Source: Thalassobellus sp050294475
GTDB taxonomy: Bacteria > Bacteroidota > Bacteroidia > Flavobacteriales > Flavobacteriaceae
NCBI GenBank assembly: GCA_050294475.1
Contig: JBNKOE010000016.1
Location: 25,320-89,319 of the forward strand
Reading direction: 5' to 3'
DNA: 64,000 nucleotides
The position numbers were made by a program, and so were the translations under genes. The notes beneath the pieces are model-generated. The model did no database searches, was not told where the DNA came from, and was given only the letters and a program-made list of their open reading frames with translations. Positions 32,128-41,166 of this stretch are shown piece by piece; the stretch's first letter is position 1; every line of letters begins with the position of its first letter.

Positions 32128-34650
32128 ATGTTTGTAAAATTAAATTGGATACTATCTTGTAATGTATTTTTTATATTATTTACAAGCTTTTGTTGGTCTC
32201 AAAATATAGCTCCAACATTAATTGCTACAGGCAATCAAATGTATTGTCCGTTAAGCCAAATTAATGTGGTGACCGATTTTAATATTATTGATCCCGATGA
32301 TACTGAAATACAAGCGCTTTATATTCAAATTTCAACAGGATATGTTCAAGGAGAAGATTCATTAACGCTAACAAATTTAGGTGCACATCCAAATATAGTA
32401 ACTTCATGGAGTGCTTCAGAAGGAAAATTAACTTTAAAAGGAAATGGTACTCCACAAGTAGCTTATGTTGATTTGATAGCAGCAGTAAAAGAAGTTGTTT
32501 TTAAAAGTATAAGTAATTCACCTACTAATAAAGCATTTTCAATAACTATTGGAGATGCCAATTATTTGCCAAAAACAGATCATTATTATGAATATGTATC
32601 TGATTATGGTATTACATGGACAGCGGCTAGAATTGCCGCAGAAAACAGAACTTATTTTGGTTTAAAAGGCTATTTAGCAACAATTACTTCGCAAGAAGAA
32701 GCACAACTAGCAGGAGAGCAAGCGGCAGGTGCAGGTTGGATTGGAGGAACAGATGAAGAAACTGAAGGTGTATGGAAATGGGTAACAGGTCCTGAAGCTG
32801 GGACTGTTTTTTGGAATGGTCAAGTAAATGGTTCTACACCAAATTATGCCAATTGGAATAATAATGAACCGAATAATGTTAATGGAGGTGAAGATTATGC
32901 CCATATAACAGATCCATCAATAGGTATTAGAGGGGCTTGGAATGATTTAAGAGTAGGAGGTGATCCTCCAGGATTATATCATCCAAAAGGTTATATTGTT
33001 GAATATGGTTCACCTGAAGAACCTTCTTTAAATATCTCAGCAAGTACACAAATTACAGCTATTAATACATCTATTATTGATACTAAACCAAATTTTATAT
33101 GTGGTGTTGGTTCTGTAACTCTAGAAGCAGTAGCGTCTCAAGGAGAAGTGTTATGGTATGATTCTCCATCAGTAACATTATCAATAGCTACTGGAGAAGT
33201 ATTTATAACACCTGTTTTGAATACAACAACAACATATTATGTGTCTACATCATTTAATGGCTGTTTAAATGATGAAAGAATACCTGTAGTTGCTTCAGTT
33301 TATCAAATACCTGATATCCAATCGTCAATTACTTTTAAAAACTGTGATGAAGATGGCGATGGTTTAACCGATTTTAACTTAGAAGAAGCTAATGATGTAA
33401 TTACCAATAATAATTCTACTGGGTTGACCATAACTTATTATATGTTGCACAATGATGCAGAGACAGGAGCTACTACCTCTCAAATAGATCCCATATATAA
33501 TAATTCAAACGGAAATAAGGTTTATGCCCGTGTAGAAACCGTTGATGGTTGTTATAGGGTTTGTACGGTAAATTTGCAGGTGTCTTCCACGTCACTTCCT
33601 CCAGACTTTTATCAAGAATTGAAAGATTGTGATGATGACGCTATTATTGGTGGACGTCGTGAATTTGATTTAACTCAAGCCTCAATAATATTTTTGGATC
33701 AATTACCTAAAGGGCAAAACTTAAGTGTTCATTATTATAGAAATTTAAACGATGCAGAGTTAGAACAAAATGAAATTCTAAATCAATCATCTTATGTAAA
33801 TGAAACAAGTTTTTCGCAAATCCTGTATGTACGTGTTGAAAGTGATGACAACGGTGCGTGTTTTGGATTGGGACCTCATTTGTTGTTAACGGTACATCCA
33901 AGACCTGAATTTGAGATAGATAATTCAGCCATTTATTGTTTAGATAATAATCCTATTACTTTATCCACATTTAATCCAAAAGGAAATTATACCTATGAAT
34001 GGAAAGATGAAAATGGACAAGTTGTAAGCACGTTACCGTATGCCGTAGTGGTTTCAGGAGGTAATTACACTGTTGTTGCTACATCATCTGATTTTGGTTG
34101 CGAATCATTACCTGTATCTTTTACTGCGGTAGAGTCTGCCATTGCAGATATAGGTTTGGATGATATAACTATAGTGGAGCTATCAGATAATAATAGCATT
34201 ACAATAAACAATGATTATAATAATCTTGGAATAGGGGATTATGAGTTTGCTTTGGATGATATTAATGGTCCTTATCAGGATCAACCATTTTTTGATTATG
34301 TTGGCGCAGGGTCACATATCATTTATGTTAAAGACAAGAATTTATGTGGGATAACCCAATTAGAAGTTTTTATTTTGGGCTTTCCTAAGTTTTTTACTCC
34401 TAATAATGATGGCGTAAATGATACTTGGCAAATAAAAGGATTGGGAACAGATTTTACGAATGCTTCAAAAGTAAGTATATATAATCGTTATGGTAAATTA
34501 ATAAAGCAATTAACGTCTAAAAGAGGTTTTTGGGACGGAACTTTTAATGGTGAATCTTTACCAGATTCAGATTATTGGTTTTTAGCAGAATTAGTTGAGG
34601 TTTCTGGAGAAGTTAGGGTTTATCGAGGTCATTTTAGTTTAAAAAAATAA
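32128..34650 (+). CDS. T9SS type B cargo protein with C-type lectin domain, 840 aa
   Basis: This is a secreted surface protein exported by the type IX system. The signal peptide lies in the first 24 residues (LSCNVFFILFTSFCWSQ). Residues 45-145 form a cadherin/Ig-like segment (FNIIDPDDTEIQALYIQIS). Residues 150-290 are a C-type lectin domain: WTAARIAAENRTYFGLKGYL, ATITSQEEAQLAG, then WNNNEPNNVNGGEDYAHI with the EPN sugar-specificity motif and GAWNDLR. EPN usually indicates mannose-type binding. Ig-like repeats follow. The last 80 residues (FFTPNNDGVNDTWQIKGLG, then SIYNRYGKLIKQL and GFWDGTFNGESLPDSDYWF) are the type B (gliding-motility) C-terminal domain. It stands alone with a strong terminator. 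Confidence 0.93.
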   Translation: MFVKLNWILSCNVFFILFTSFCWSQNIAPTLIATGNQMYCPLSQINVVTDFNIIDPDDTEIQALYIQISTGYVQGEDSLTLTNLGAHPNIVTSWSASEGKLTLKGNGTPQVAYVDLIAAVKEVVFKSISNSPTNKAFSITIGDANYLPKTDHYYEYVSDYGITWTAARIAAENRTYFGLKGYLATITSQEEAQLAGEQAAGAGWIGGTDEETEGVWKWVTGPEAGTVFWNGQVNGSTPNYANWNNNEPNNVNGGEDYAHITDPSIGIRGAWNDLRVGGDPPGLYHPKGYIVEYGSPEEPSLNISASTQITAINTSIIDTKPNFICGVGSVTLEAVASQGEVLWYDSPSVTLSIATGEVFITPVLNTTTTYYVSTSFNGCLNDERIPVVASVYQIPDIQSSITFKNCDEDGDGLTDFNLEEANDVITNNNSTGLTITYYMLHNDAETGATTSQIDPIYNNSNGNKVYARVETVDGCYRVCTVNLQVSSTSLPPDFYQELKDCDDDAIIGGRREFDLTQASIIFLDQLPKGQNLSVHYYRNLNDAELEQNEILNQSSYVNETSFSQILYVRVESDDNGACFGLGPHLLLTVHPRPEFEIDNSAIYCLDNNPITLSTFNPKGNYTYEWKDENGQVVSTLPYAVVVSGGNYTVVATSSDFGCESLPVSFTAVESAIADIGLDDITIVELSDNNSITINNDYNNLGIGDYEFALDDINGPYQDQPFFDYVGAGSHIIYVKDKNLCGITQLEVFILGFPKFFTPNNDGVNDTWQIKGLGTDFTNASKVSIYNRYGKLIKQLTSKRGFWDGTFNGESLPDSDYWFLAELVEVSGEVRVYRGHFSLKK

Positions 34651-34665
34651 GATGGAAAGAATTAT

Positions 34666-34711
34666 AAACAAAAAACAGCTTGGTGATTGATTACCAAGCT
34701 GTTTTTTGTTT
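34666..34711. terminator. Long bidirectional terminator between two convergent genes
   Basis: A perfect 19-pair stem (34666-34684 against 34693-34711, AAACAAAAAACAGCTTGGT on the left arm) encloses the loop GATTGATT. T-rich tails on both strands let it serve both the lectin gene and the DUF349 gene. Confidence 0.92.
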
Positions 34712-34726
34712 GTATATATTAAATAA

Positions 34727-36790
34727 TTAATAAAGTTCTTTTATCTTTTTTAACTTACTTTTCCATAAAGCTAAAGACTCTTTATGAATTTTTATATTAC
34801 TATGAACTTCCTTAACAAGCGGATTATTATCATCAACATTAGTAAAAAACTGTAAGTTGTTTTCCAATTGATTTATCTGAGCTTTAACGTCATCTATTTT
34901 TTTACGAATAAAAGAGCGTTCATTATCTAAATCTCTGTTATCTTGAGAAGTATTAATGTTATCAAGTTTATTTTCAAACTTAATCATTTCAACTTCATTT
35001 TTATCCATTTTTAAATTAGATAATAAACCGTCAATAGTTTTCTGAAATTTACCTTCTATATAACGTTTGTCATTTGGTACTCTACCTAATGCTTTCCAGT
35101 TATTAATTTGCTCTTTTATAGCTTCAATATCCTTGTCTTTATCTCCAATAGGTTTTAATTCTTTAATAGAATCTAATAAAGCTATTTTTTTATTAAAAGC
35201 ATCTAATTCTTCTTTGTTTACAGCATTTCTTTGGGCATGTAATCTATCAAAATAAGAATTGCAAGCAGTTTTAAATTGCTTCCAAATTTTATCACTATCT
35301 TTTCTTGGTACATGACCAATTTTTTTCCAATCGCTTTGTATTTTTTTCATTAAAGCAGTGGTTACTTCAAAATCTTCACTGTCTTTATTATCTTCAGCAA
35401 TTTTAATAAGTTCTAGTTTTTTCTGAAGATTTTTATATTGGTCTTTTTTAAGACCTTTATAGAAACTGTTTTTTTGTCGGTTAAAAACTCTAACGGCATC
35501 TTTAAATTTAGCCCAAGTATCTTCATTTACTTTTATAGGAACTTTACCCGCATTAAAAAACTTGTTTCTAAGTTCTTCAACTACTTTAATTTTATTTTGC
35601 CAAGCACCATGAGTATTTGTTTCTTGAGTATTTAAAGCTTCAATACTTGCTATAATTTCAAGTTTATTTTCTAAGTTTTTCTCATAAACTTTATCAATTT
35701 CTTGATAATATAATTGGCGTTTATCGTTTATTATTTTAGTAGCTGCTTTAAACCTATCCCATATTTCTTCTCTGTGCTCTCTTCCTACAGGACCAAGTTC
35801 TTCCTTCCACATTTTATGAAGCTCTTGTAATTCTCTAAAAGAACGCATAACATTATCATCTTTAGCAAGTTCTTCAGCGCGTTCAATAATTTTTGTTTTT
35901 TTCTCTAAATTATGTTTGAAATCTAAATCGCGTAAATCTCTATTTAAATGCAAAAAGTCGTAAAACATTTCTACATGATGATGGTAACTATTCCAAGCAT
36001 TATTGTATTTATCTCTAGGAATAGGTCCTGTATTTCTCCAGCGTTCTTGTAATTCTTTAAAATGCTTGTATGTTGTGTTTATATTTTCTTCAAGGTTTAT
36101 AAGTCCTTTTAATTCTTCTATAATTTCAAGTTTATTAGCTAAATTTTGTTTGAGATTTTTTTCTAAACTTTTATAATGCTCATTAAGTTTTGTTCTGTAT
36201 TCTTTATAAGCTGTTTTAAATCTTTTTTGAACAGGAGAGGAGTAGTAAAAATCAATTTCATTACCACCGTCATTTAAAAACTCTTCTTTTTTCTCGTCTA
36301 GTAGTGCTTGAAATTTGGTTTTAAACTCATTGTTAATACTATCAACATGAGATTTTATAGCTTGAATTTTTTCGTTCTTGATTAGTTTTTCTAACTCAAT
36401 TGCTAATGCTTCTAACGACATGTTGTCGTATTCTTTTACCTCAATAGTATGTCGGTCTTTGTTGCCTTCATCTTCAGCGTCTTCCGCATTAGATTCTTCA
36501 ATTTCATTGATGACTTTATCGTCTTCTGAATCTGATGTTTTTGTATCAGAAGTCACTTCTTGGTTAGAATTTGTTTCTTCTTTTACAGGGCTTTCTTCAG
36601 TATCTTGATGGTCCTCAATTACGGCATCTTTGTTAACAATATTAACTTCCTCAACTTCAGGTTTTACTTCTTGAGTTTTTTCTGTTTCTATTGAAGAATT
36701 GTTAACTAAGTTATCATTGTTTAACTCGTTTGTATTATTTTTTGTTTCTTCTACTCCTTCTGCTTTTTGCAGTTTATTACTATCAGACAT
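34727..36790 (-). CDS. DUF349 repeat protein, 687 aa
   Basis: This cytoplasmic protein has an acidic, low-complexity N-terminus (residues 1-120, rich in Glu, Asp, Asn and Ser) followed by several DUF349 repeats of about 70-75 residues. Repeat hallmarks are LQERWRNTGPIPRDKYNNAW, then MWKEELGPVGREHREEIWDR and SDWKKIGHVPRKDSDKIWKQ, each with the W(R/K)xxGxVP core. A further copy ends NNWKALGRVPNDKRYIEG, and the C-terminus is coiled coil. No function is established for DUF349 in Bacteroidota; the repeats look like binding helices. The gene is single, 105 bases from aroE, with a shared terminator downstream. Confidence 0.93.
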   Translation of the reverse strand: MSDSNKLQKAEGVEETKNNTNELNNDNLVNNSSIETEKTQEVKPEVEEVNIVNKDAVIEDHQDTEESPVKEETNSNQEVTSDTKTSDSEDDKVINEIEESNAEDAEDEGNKDRHTIEVKEYDNMSLEALAIELEKLIKNEKIQAIKSHVDSINNEFKTKFQALLDEKKEEFLNDGGNEIDFYYSSPVQKRFKTAYKEYRTKLNEHYKSLEKNLKQNLANKLEIIEELKGLINLEENINTTYKHFKELQERWRNTGPIPRDKYNNAWNSYHHHVEMFYDFLHLNRDLRDLDFKHNLEKKTKIIERAEELAKDDNVMRSFRELQELHKMWKEELGPVGREHREEIWDRFKAATKIINDKRQLYYQEIDKVYEKNLENKLEIIASIEALNTQETNTHGAWQNKIKVVEELRNKFFNAGKVPIKVNEDTWAKFKDAVRVFNRQKNSFYKGLKKDQYKNLQKKLELIKIAEDNKDSEDFEVTTALMKKIQSDWKKIGHVPRKDSDKIWKQFKTACNSYFDRLHAQRNAVNKEELDAFNKKIALLDSIKELKPIGDKDKDIEAIKEQINNWKALGRVPNDKRYIEGKFQKTIDGLLSNLKMDKNEVEMIKFENKLDNINTSQDNRDLDNERSFIRKKIDDVKAQINQLENNLQFFTNVDDNNPLVKEVHSNIKIHKESLALWKSKLKKIKELY

Positions 36791-36895
36791 TTTTAAAAAT
36801 GTTTAGGTTCATCAAATTACTTTCGCATTAAAGATACTAACAAGTATACTATTTACAAAAGAGTCGGGTGTCTTTTAATGAAATAAATGAGCGTT

Positions 36896-37636
36896 TTACT
36901 CTAAGTTCCAAATAGACCAAGCTTTTTCAGCCTGTAGTTTTAGCATGTTTAGTCCATTTTCTGTAACAGCACCGTGATCTTTTCCAAGTTTAAGAAATTT
37001 AGTTTGTTCTGGATTATAAATTAAATCAAATAAAATGTGATTGTTTGTAATTGCTTTATATGGAATATCTGGACAATTATCAATGTTTGGAAAAGTGCCT
37101 AGTGGTGTGCAATTTATTATTATTAGGTGTTCTTTAATTACCGATTCGGTTAGTGTTTCGTAGGTAAAATTAATGCCATCTGAAAGTTTTCTTGAAACAT
37201 ATTTGTAATCTATTCCAAGTTTTTTTAAGCTATATGCTACAGCTTTACTAGCGCCACCAGTACCTAATATTAAAGCTTTTTTATGATGTGGTTTTAATAA
37301 CGGTTCAAGCGATTTTGAAAACCCGTAACAATCTGTATTGTAACCTACTAGTTTTCCTTTTTTAGTTATTTTTATGGTATTTACGGCTCCAATAGCTTTT
37401 GCTTTTTTATTTATCTTATCTAAAAAAGGTATGACTTCTTGTTTGTATGGAATGGTTACGTTTAGGCCCTTTAAGTGTAATGTGTCTGATATGATTGAGG
37501 GGAATTGCTCTATAGATTCAATATCAAAATTTTCGTAAGTGGTATTTTCAATATTTTCATTTATAAACTTCTGTTTAAAATATGATCGTGAAAATGAATA
37601 AGATATGTTTTTTCCTAGAAGTCCTAATTTGTTCAT
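36896..37636 (-). CDS. aroE: Shikimate dehydrogenase, 246 aa
   Basis: This aromatic-amino-acid pathway enzyme reduces 3-dehydroshikimate with NADPH. The substrate-binding block KLGLLGKNISYSFSRSYF provides the Ser pair, KGLNVTIPYKQEVIPFLD carries the catalytic lysine, and AVNTIKITKKGKLVGYNTD with the catalytic Asp follows. The nucleotide loop is ALILGTGGASKAVAYSLK, and the end NGLNMLKLQAEKAWSIWN is conserved. Length is slightly short but normal for Bacteroidota AroE. It overlaps the upstream DUF368 gene by 4 bases, so it is translated from the same message as the DUF368 pair. The link between shikimate synthesis and the membrane proteins is unclear. Confidence 0.95.
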   Translation of the reverse strand: MNKLGLLGKNISYSFSRSYFKQKFINENIENTTYENFDIESIEQFPSIISDTLHLKGLNVTIPYKQEVIPFLDKINKKAKAIGAVNTIKITKKGKLVGYNTDCYGFSKSLEPLLKPHHKKALILGTGGASKAVAYSLKKLGIDYKYVSRKLSDGINFTYETLTESVIKEHLIIINCTPLGTFPNIDNCPDIPYKAITNNHILFDLIYNPEQTKFLKLGKDHGAVTENGLNMLKLQAEKAWSIWNLE

Positions 37637-38649
37637 TTATTTAGTCTTGTTTTTTGCCCGTAAATTTCTAATGCTAAAACAATGGCTATTCCTAAAAAAA
37701 TAAATGCAATAGCATAATATGTTTCTGTATTTAATTCTGGGATGTAACGTTCGTAATTTTGTATAATTTTTTTTCCTGTAGAGTCAAGTAAAAAATCACC
37801 ATTTTCATGAATTTTATAAATAGTTTTTTTCCAAGGCCAAACAACACCTAGAGAGCCAATTATAAAACCAATAATAGCAGAAAGTGTGATACTTTTGTAA
37901 TGCTTTAAAATATAGCTAAGTACATGTGAAAATGTTACCAAACCAGTTATAGAGCCTAGTGTAAATACAATAAGAACTTTTAACATTCTTATGCGTTCTT
38001 CATTTTCAAAAAAGTTAAAATTTCCTCCTAGAATTTCATAAGTAGTATCAAATAGTGCGTTTACCGAATCGACTAAAAGAAGAACATAGTTACCTAAAAG
38101 AATAAGAATAAATGAGCCAGAAAACCCAGGTAGCGTCATGCCAGAAACACTAATAATACCACACAAAAAAACAAACCATAGATTGTCGTTTTCTTTGGCA
38201 GGATTTAAAAAGCTGATACTAATACCTACAATAGTTCCTATAGCTAGAGATATGAATGTTTTATAATTCCAATCTTTAAAATCTTTATTTATGTAATAAA
38301 TAGAGCCTATAATCATTCCGAAAAACACACTCCAAACATATAATTCATAATGTATTATAAGATAATCTAAAATTTTAGAAATGCTAAAGTAGCTTATAAT
38401 CATACCAAGGAAAAGTAATCCTAAAAAACGTCCGTTTATATAGTTGTAAAAGCTTTTAAAACGCCCATTAATAAGTAACATAAAGGCTTTAGCATTAACT
38501 TTCTTTAAAGAGTAAATAAATTCTTCATAAAAACCAGCAACAAAGGCAACCACGCCACCAGAAACACCAGGAACTTTGTTAGCAGCTCCCATGCCTAATC
38601 CTTTTAGAATTAGAAAAAATTTATCTGTTAATGTTCTGGTTTCTTGCAT
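37633..38649 (-). CDS. DUF368 membrane protein (candidate undecaprenyl-phosphate translocase), copy 2, 338 aa
   Basis: This polytopic inner-membrane protein has about 8-10 helices. DUF368 shows two related halves; here they carry AANKVPGVSGGVVAFVAGFY near residue 22 and GMTLPGFSGSFILILLGNYV near residue 170, both with the PG(V/F)SG core. DUF368 members (PopT) were reported to recycle undecaprenyl phosphate across the membrane in other bacteria; that role here is inference from family. It overlaps aroE by 4 bases and its start touches the stop of the other DUF368 gene, so the three form an operon. The C-terminal 60 residues differ from the paralogue (FLLDSTGKKIIQNYERYIPE). Confidence 0.9.
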   Translation of the reverse strand: MQETRTLTDKFFLILKGLGMGAANKVPGVSGGVVAFVAGFYEEFIYSLKKVNAKAFMLLINGRFKSFYNYINGRFLGLLFLGMIISYFSISKILDYLIIHYELYVWSVFFGMIIGSIYYINKDFKDWNYKTFISLAIGTIVGISISFLNPAKENDNLWFVFLCGIISVSGMTLPGFSGSFILILLGNYVLLLVDSVNALFDTTYEILGGNFNFFENEERIRMLKVLIVFTLGSITGLVTFSHVLSYILKHYKSITLSAIIGFIIGSLGVVWPWKKTIYKIHENGDFLLDSTGKKIIQNYERYIPELNTETYYAIAFIFLGIAIVLALEIYGQKTRLNK

Positions 38650-39569
38650 TATTGTTTTTTACTACCTAGTCTTTCTAAAATAAAAATAGTTAAAAATCCA
38701 ATAATCATTAAGGCAATAGCAAAAACGATTTGATTATCGCCATTAAAAGAAAAAGGAGATATGCTTTCTTGTAGCAAAGGGGTTTTTATGCCTTTTGAAT
38801 TTGTATACCATGATAATGTGTTTTTCCATGGCCAAACTTTACTTAAAGACCCAAAAATGAAGCCAGTTAGTATTGCTAAGGTAACATTATGATAATTTTT
38901 AAAAAGCCATTTTAATAGGTGACTAAAGCTTAGTAAGCCTAGTAGAGCTCCTGAAGCGAAAATAAGTATTCTTTTTATATCAAAATCATGAAAAGCATTA
39001 CTTAATGTTTTATATGCTCCAAGAATAATAAGTATGAAAGACCCAGAGATTCCAGGTAAAATCATTGCACAAATTGCAATGGCACCAGCTATAAATAAAT
39101 ATAATGAGTTTTCATTATTAGCTAAGGCAGGAAGTGATGTAATGTAATATGCAATAATGGCTCCAATAATTAAAGCTATTATAACTGAAATATTCCATTT
39201 TGTAATCTGTTTTCCAATAAAATAAATACTAGCTATAATGAGACCAAAAAAGAACGACCAAATTAAAATAGGATGGTTTTCTAATAAGTATTTTGCTAGC
39301 CTCATAAATGATATAAAGCTTATAATAATGCCGCTTAAAAGTGCTAAAAGAAAATTTCCGTTTATTTCTTTCCAAAAAGGTTGTATACCTTTACTAAAAA
39401 GTGTTTTAAAAAGAGATGGTTTTACGTTACTAATTGTTGAGATTAATTCTTCGTATATGCCAGAAATAAAAGCGATGGTGCCACCTGAAACACCTGGTAC
39501 AGCATCAGCAGCTCCCATTGCTACTCCTTTGAGAGAAATAATTAAATAATCTTTTAAACGTCTTTGCAT
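38649..39569 (-). CDS. DUF368 membrane protein (candidate undecaprenyl-phosphate translocase), copy 1, 306 aa
   Basis: This is the first gene of the DUF368-DUF368-aroE operon. It shares with its neighbour the blocks GAADAVPGVSGGTIAFISGI and AMILPGISGSFILIILGAY, plus TGFIFGSLSKVWPWKNTL, which corresponds to IGFIIGSLGVVWPWKKTI in copy 2. The two proteins are clearly paralogues but diverged over most of their length, consistent with an old duplication and possible heterodimer or division of labour. Copy 1 is about 30 residues shorter. The ATG at 39569 lies 23 bases after a perfect -7 box. Substrate and direction of transport cannot be read from the sequence. Confidence 0.9.
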   Translation of the reverse strand: MQRRLKDYLIISLKGVAMGAADAVPGVSGGTIAFISGIYEELISTISNVKPSLFKTLFSKGIQPFWKEINGNFLLALLSGIIISFISFMRLAKYLLENHPILIWSFFFGLIIASIYFIGKQITKWNISVIIALIIGAIIAYYITSLPALANNENSLYLFIAGAIAICAMILPGISGSFILIILGAYKTLSNAFHDFDIKRILIFASGALLGLLSFSHLLKWLFKNYHNVTLAILTGFIFGSLSKVWPWKNTLSWYTNSKGIKTPLLQESISPFSFNGDNQIVFAIALMIIGFLTIFILERLGSKKQ

Positions 39570-39591
39570 GTTTTGATTTTTATAAGCAAAT

Positions 39592-39599
39592 CAAATATA
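39592..39599 (-). promoter_or_regulatory. -7 box TATATTTG for the DUF368-aroE operon
   Basis: On the minus strand TATATTTG matches TAnnTTTG exactly and lies 22 bases before the start at 39569. No clear -33 TTTG. Confidence 0.55.
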
Positions 39600-39621
39600 T
39601 GTATTTTAACGCCACGATTAA

Positions 39622-41010
39622 TTATAGATTTGTATTTAGTAGATTTTTAACAAGTATCTTGTTAGAAACTTCAGGGAAAAGTTCCTCTATAATAAAGGCA
39701 TATTCTTCGTTATACTTTAAGCCATTTTTTAAATGAAAGATACCGTTGTCATTTTCATTTATAGAGAAAAATATTCCTGCTAAGCGGTATTCTATTTCAG
39801 CGTTTTCTGGGTAAAATTCTAAAGCTTGTTCAAAATTAAATAAAGCTGCTTTTGGTTCGCCAAGTTTAATTAACAAATCGCCTCGAGAAAGCCACGTATT
39901 TAATTCGTAATTACCTAATTCTAAGGTTTTTTTAAATCCACGCTCAGCTTCTTCATAAAAGTTTAAACGCTGATTAATTTGAGAATATAGTTTCCAATAT
40001 ATGACGTTTTCGGTATCTATATTAATTGCTTTATTAATGTAATATAAGGCTTTTTGATAGTTCTTTTTTTTGTTATAAAACCTTGTAATAGCTATCCAGC
40101 CTTTGTCTAGTAAAGGATCTTCATGTACTGTTCTGTCATAATATTGAAGTGCAAATTCATCATTTTTTAATTTTTCATAGCAGCTACCAATACGTAATAA
40201 AGCAAATGATGTAGGTTCGTCTAATTTAAGGGTGATGCTATAATTTTCTATAGCTTCTTCATATTGTTTTAGTTTTTCTAGAACTTTTCCGCGTTCTAGA
40301 TAGGCGCCTACAAAAGTTTCGTCTGAAATAATAGCAAAATCAAATGCTGCGAGTGCTTTTTTGTATTCTTTTAATGTGAAATATTGTTTACCTAATTGAT
40401 GCCAAGCCACTTCACAATACGGATTTTTATCTAAGAATAGATTTAAATATTCTATGGCAGCTTCATTCTGATTTAAAAATTCAAAACAGTAAATAACATT
40501 GTATAGAGCTGAGTAATCTTCAATATCTTCTTCTAAGCATTTCATGAAATATGTTTTAGCATCTTCAAACTGATCTAAAAACAAATATTCCATCCCTATT
40601 AAAGAATATAAGTCGACTACATCATTAGCAAGTTCAATAGCTGTTTTTAATACTTCAATAGCTTGTAAATGTTCATCTTTTTTAGATAATATATTTGCCT
40701 TCTGAATAAAGATTTCTTCATTCATTGGGTCTAAACTATAAAGCTCGTTTAAGAGTGAATCTGCTTCAAGCAGTTTGTCTTCAAATACGTAAATTTCTAC
40801 TTTAAAAAGTCTTAAATTAATAGAGGAAGGATGTTGATCTAAACCTAATTTTATAGCTTTTTTTGCTAATGCTATTTTACCTTGATTTAGATAATGATGA
40901 ATGATGTTTTCAAATTCTTCTGAATCGAAGAACAAAACACGATTTGTTTTTAACATCGATTCAAACTTAGTAAGCGGCAAGTTGTTGTTGTCATTATGAC
41001 TAAACTCCAT
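39622..41010 (-). CDS. Tetratricopeptide repeat protein, 462 aa
   Basis: The protein is built almost entirely of TPR helices and probably acts as a soluble scaffold. About ten repeats of near 34 residues are visible, such as GKIALAKKAIKLGLDQHPSS, NEAAIEYLNLFLDKNPYCE, KEYKKALAAFDFAIISDETF and EPKAALFNFEQALEFYPENA. There is no signal peptide. The frame starts with a GTG at 41016, but the ATG at 41010 (MEFSHNDNNNLPL) is the likelier start. It has no enzymatic domain. It lies between the DUF368-aroE operon and the aminotransferase gene, all on the minus strand but with gaps of 52 and 156 bases, so it may have its own promoter. Confidence 0.9.
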   Translation of the reverse strand: MEFSHNDNNNLPLTKFESMLKTNRVLFFDSEEFENIIHHYLNQGKIALAKKAIKLGLDQHPSSINLRLFKVEIYVFEDKLLEADSLLNELYSLDPMNEEIFIQKANILSKKDEHLQAIEVLKTAIELANDVVDLYSLIGMEYLFLDQFEDAKTYFMKCLEEDIEDYSALYNVIYCFEFLNQNEAAIEYLNLFLDKNPYCEVAWHQLGKQYFTLKEYKKALAAFDFAIISDETFVGAYLERGKVLEKLKQYEEAIENYSITLKLDEPTSFALLRIGSCYEKLKNDEFALQYYDRTVHEDPLLDKGWIAITRFYNKKKNYQKALYYINKAINIDTENVIYWKLYSQINQRLNFYEEAERGFKKTLELGNYELNTWLSRGDLLIKLGEPKAALFNFEQALEFYPENAEIEYRLAGIFFSINENDNGIFHLKNGLKYNEEYAFIIEELFPEVSNKILVKNLLNTNL

Positions 41011-41166
41011 AAGCACATTTGTAAGGTTTCTACCAGAATAAATTTAAGATTCTATTCTATTTCAATGGATTATTTTGACAAATGTTTTCAACAAAGTAAT
41101 GAACAGTTGTAGTTTTAATTGAATTTAATAGCTTTCTGTTCTGATTTTTAGTGTGTTGAAGCTTCT

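Noticed and set aside
39238..39549. 103-codon plus-strand frame inside the first DUF368 gene
   Set aside because: Antisense shadow of a well-supported membrane protein gene.
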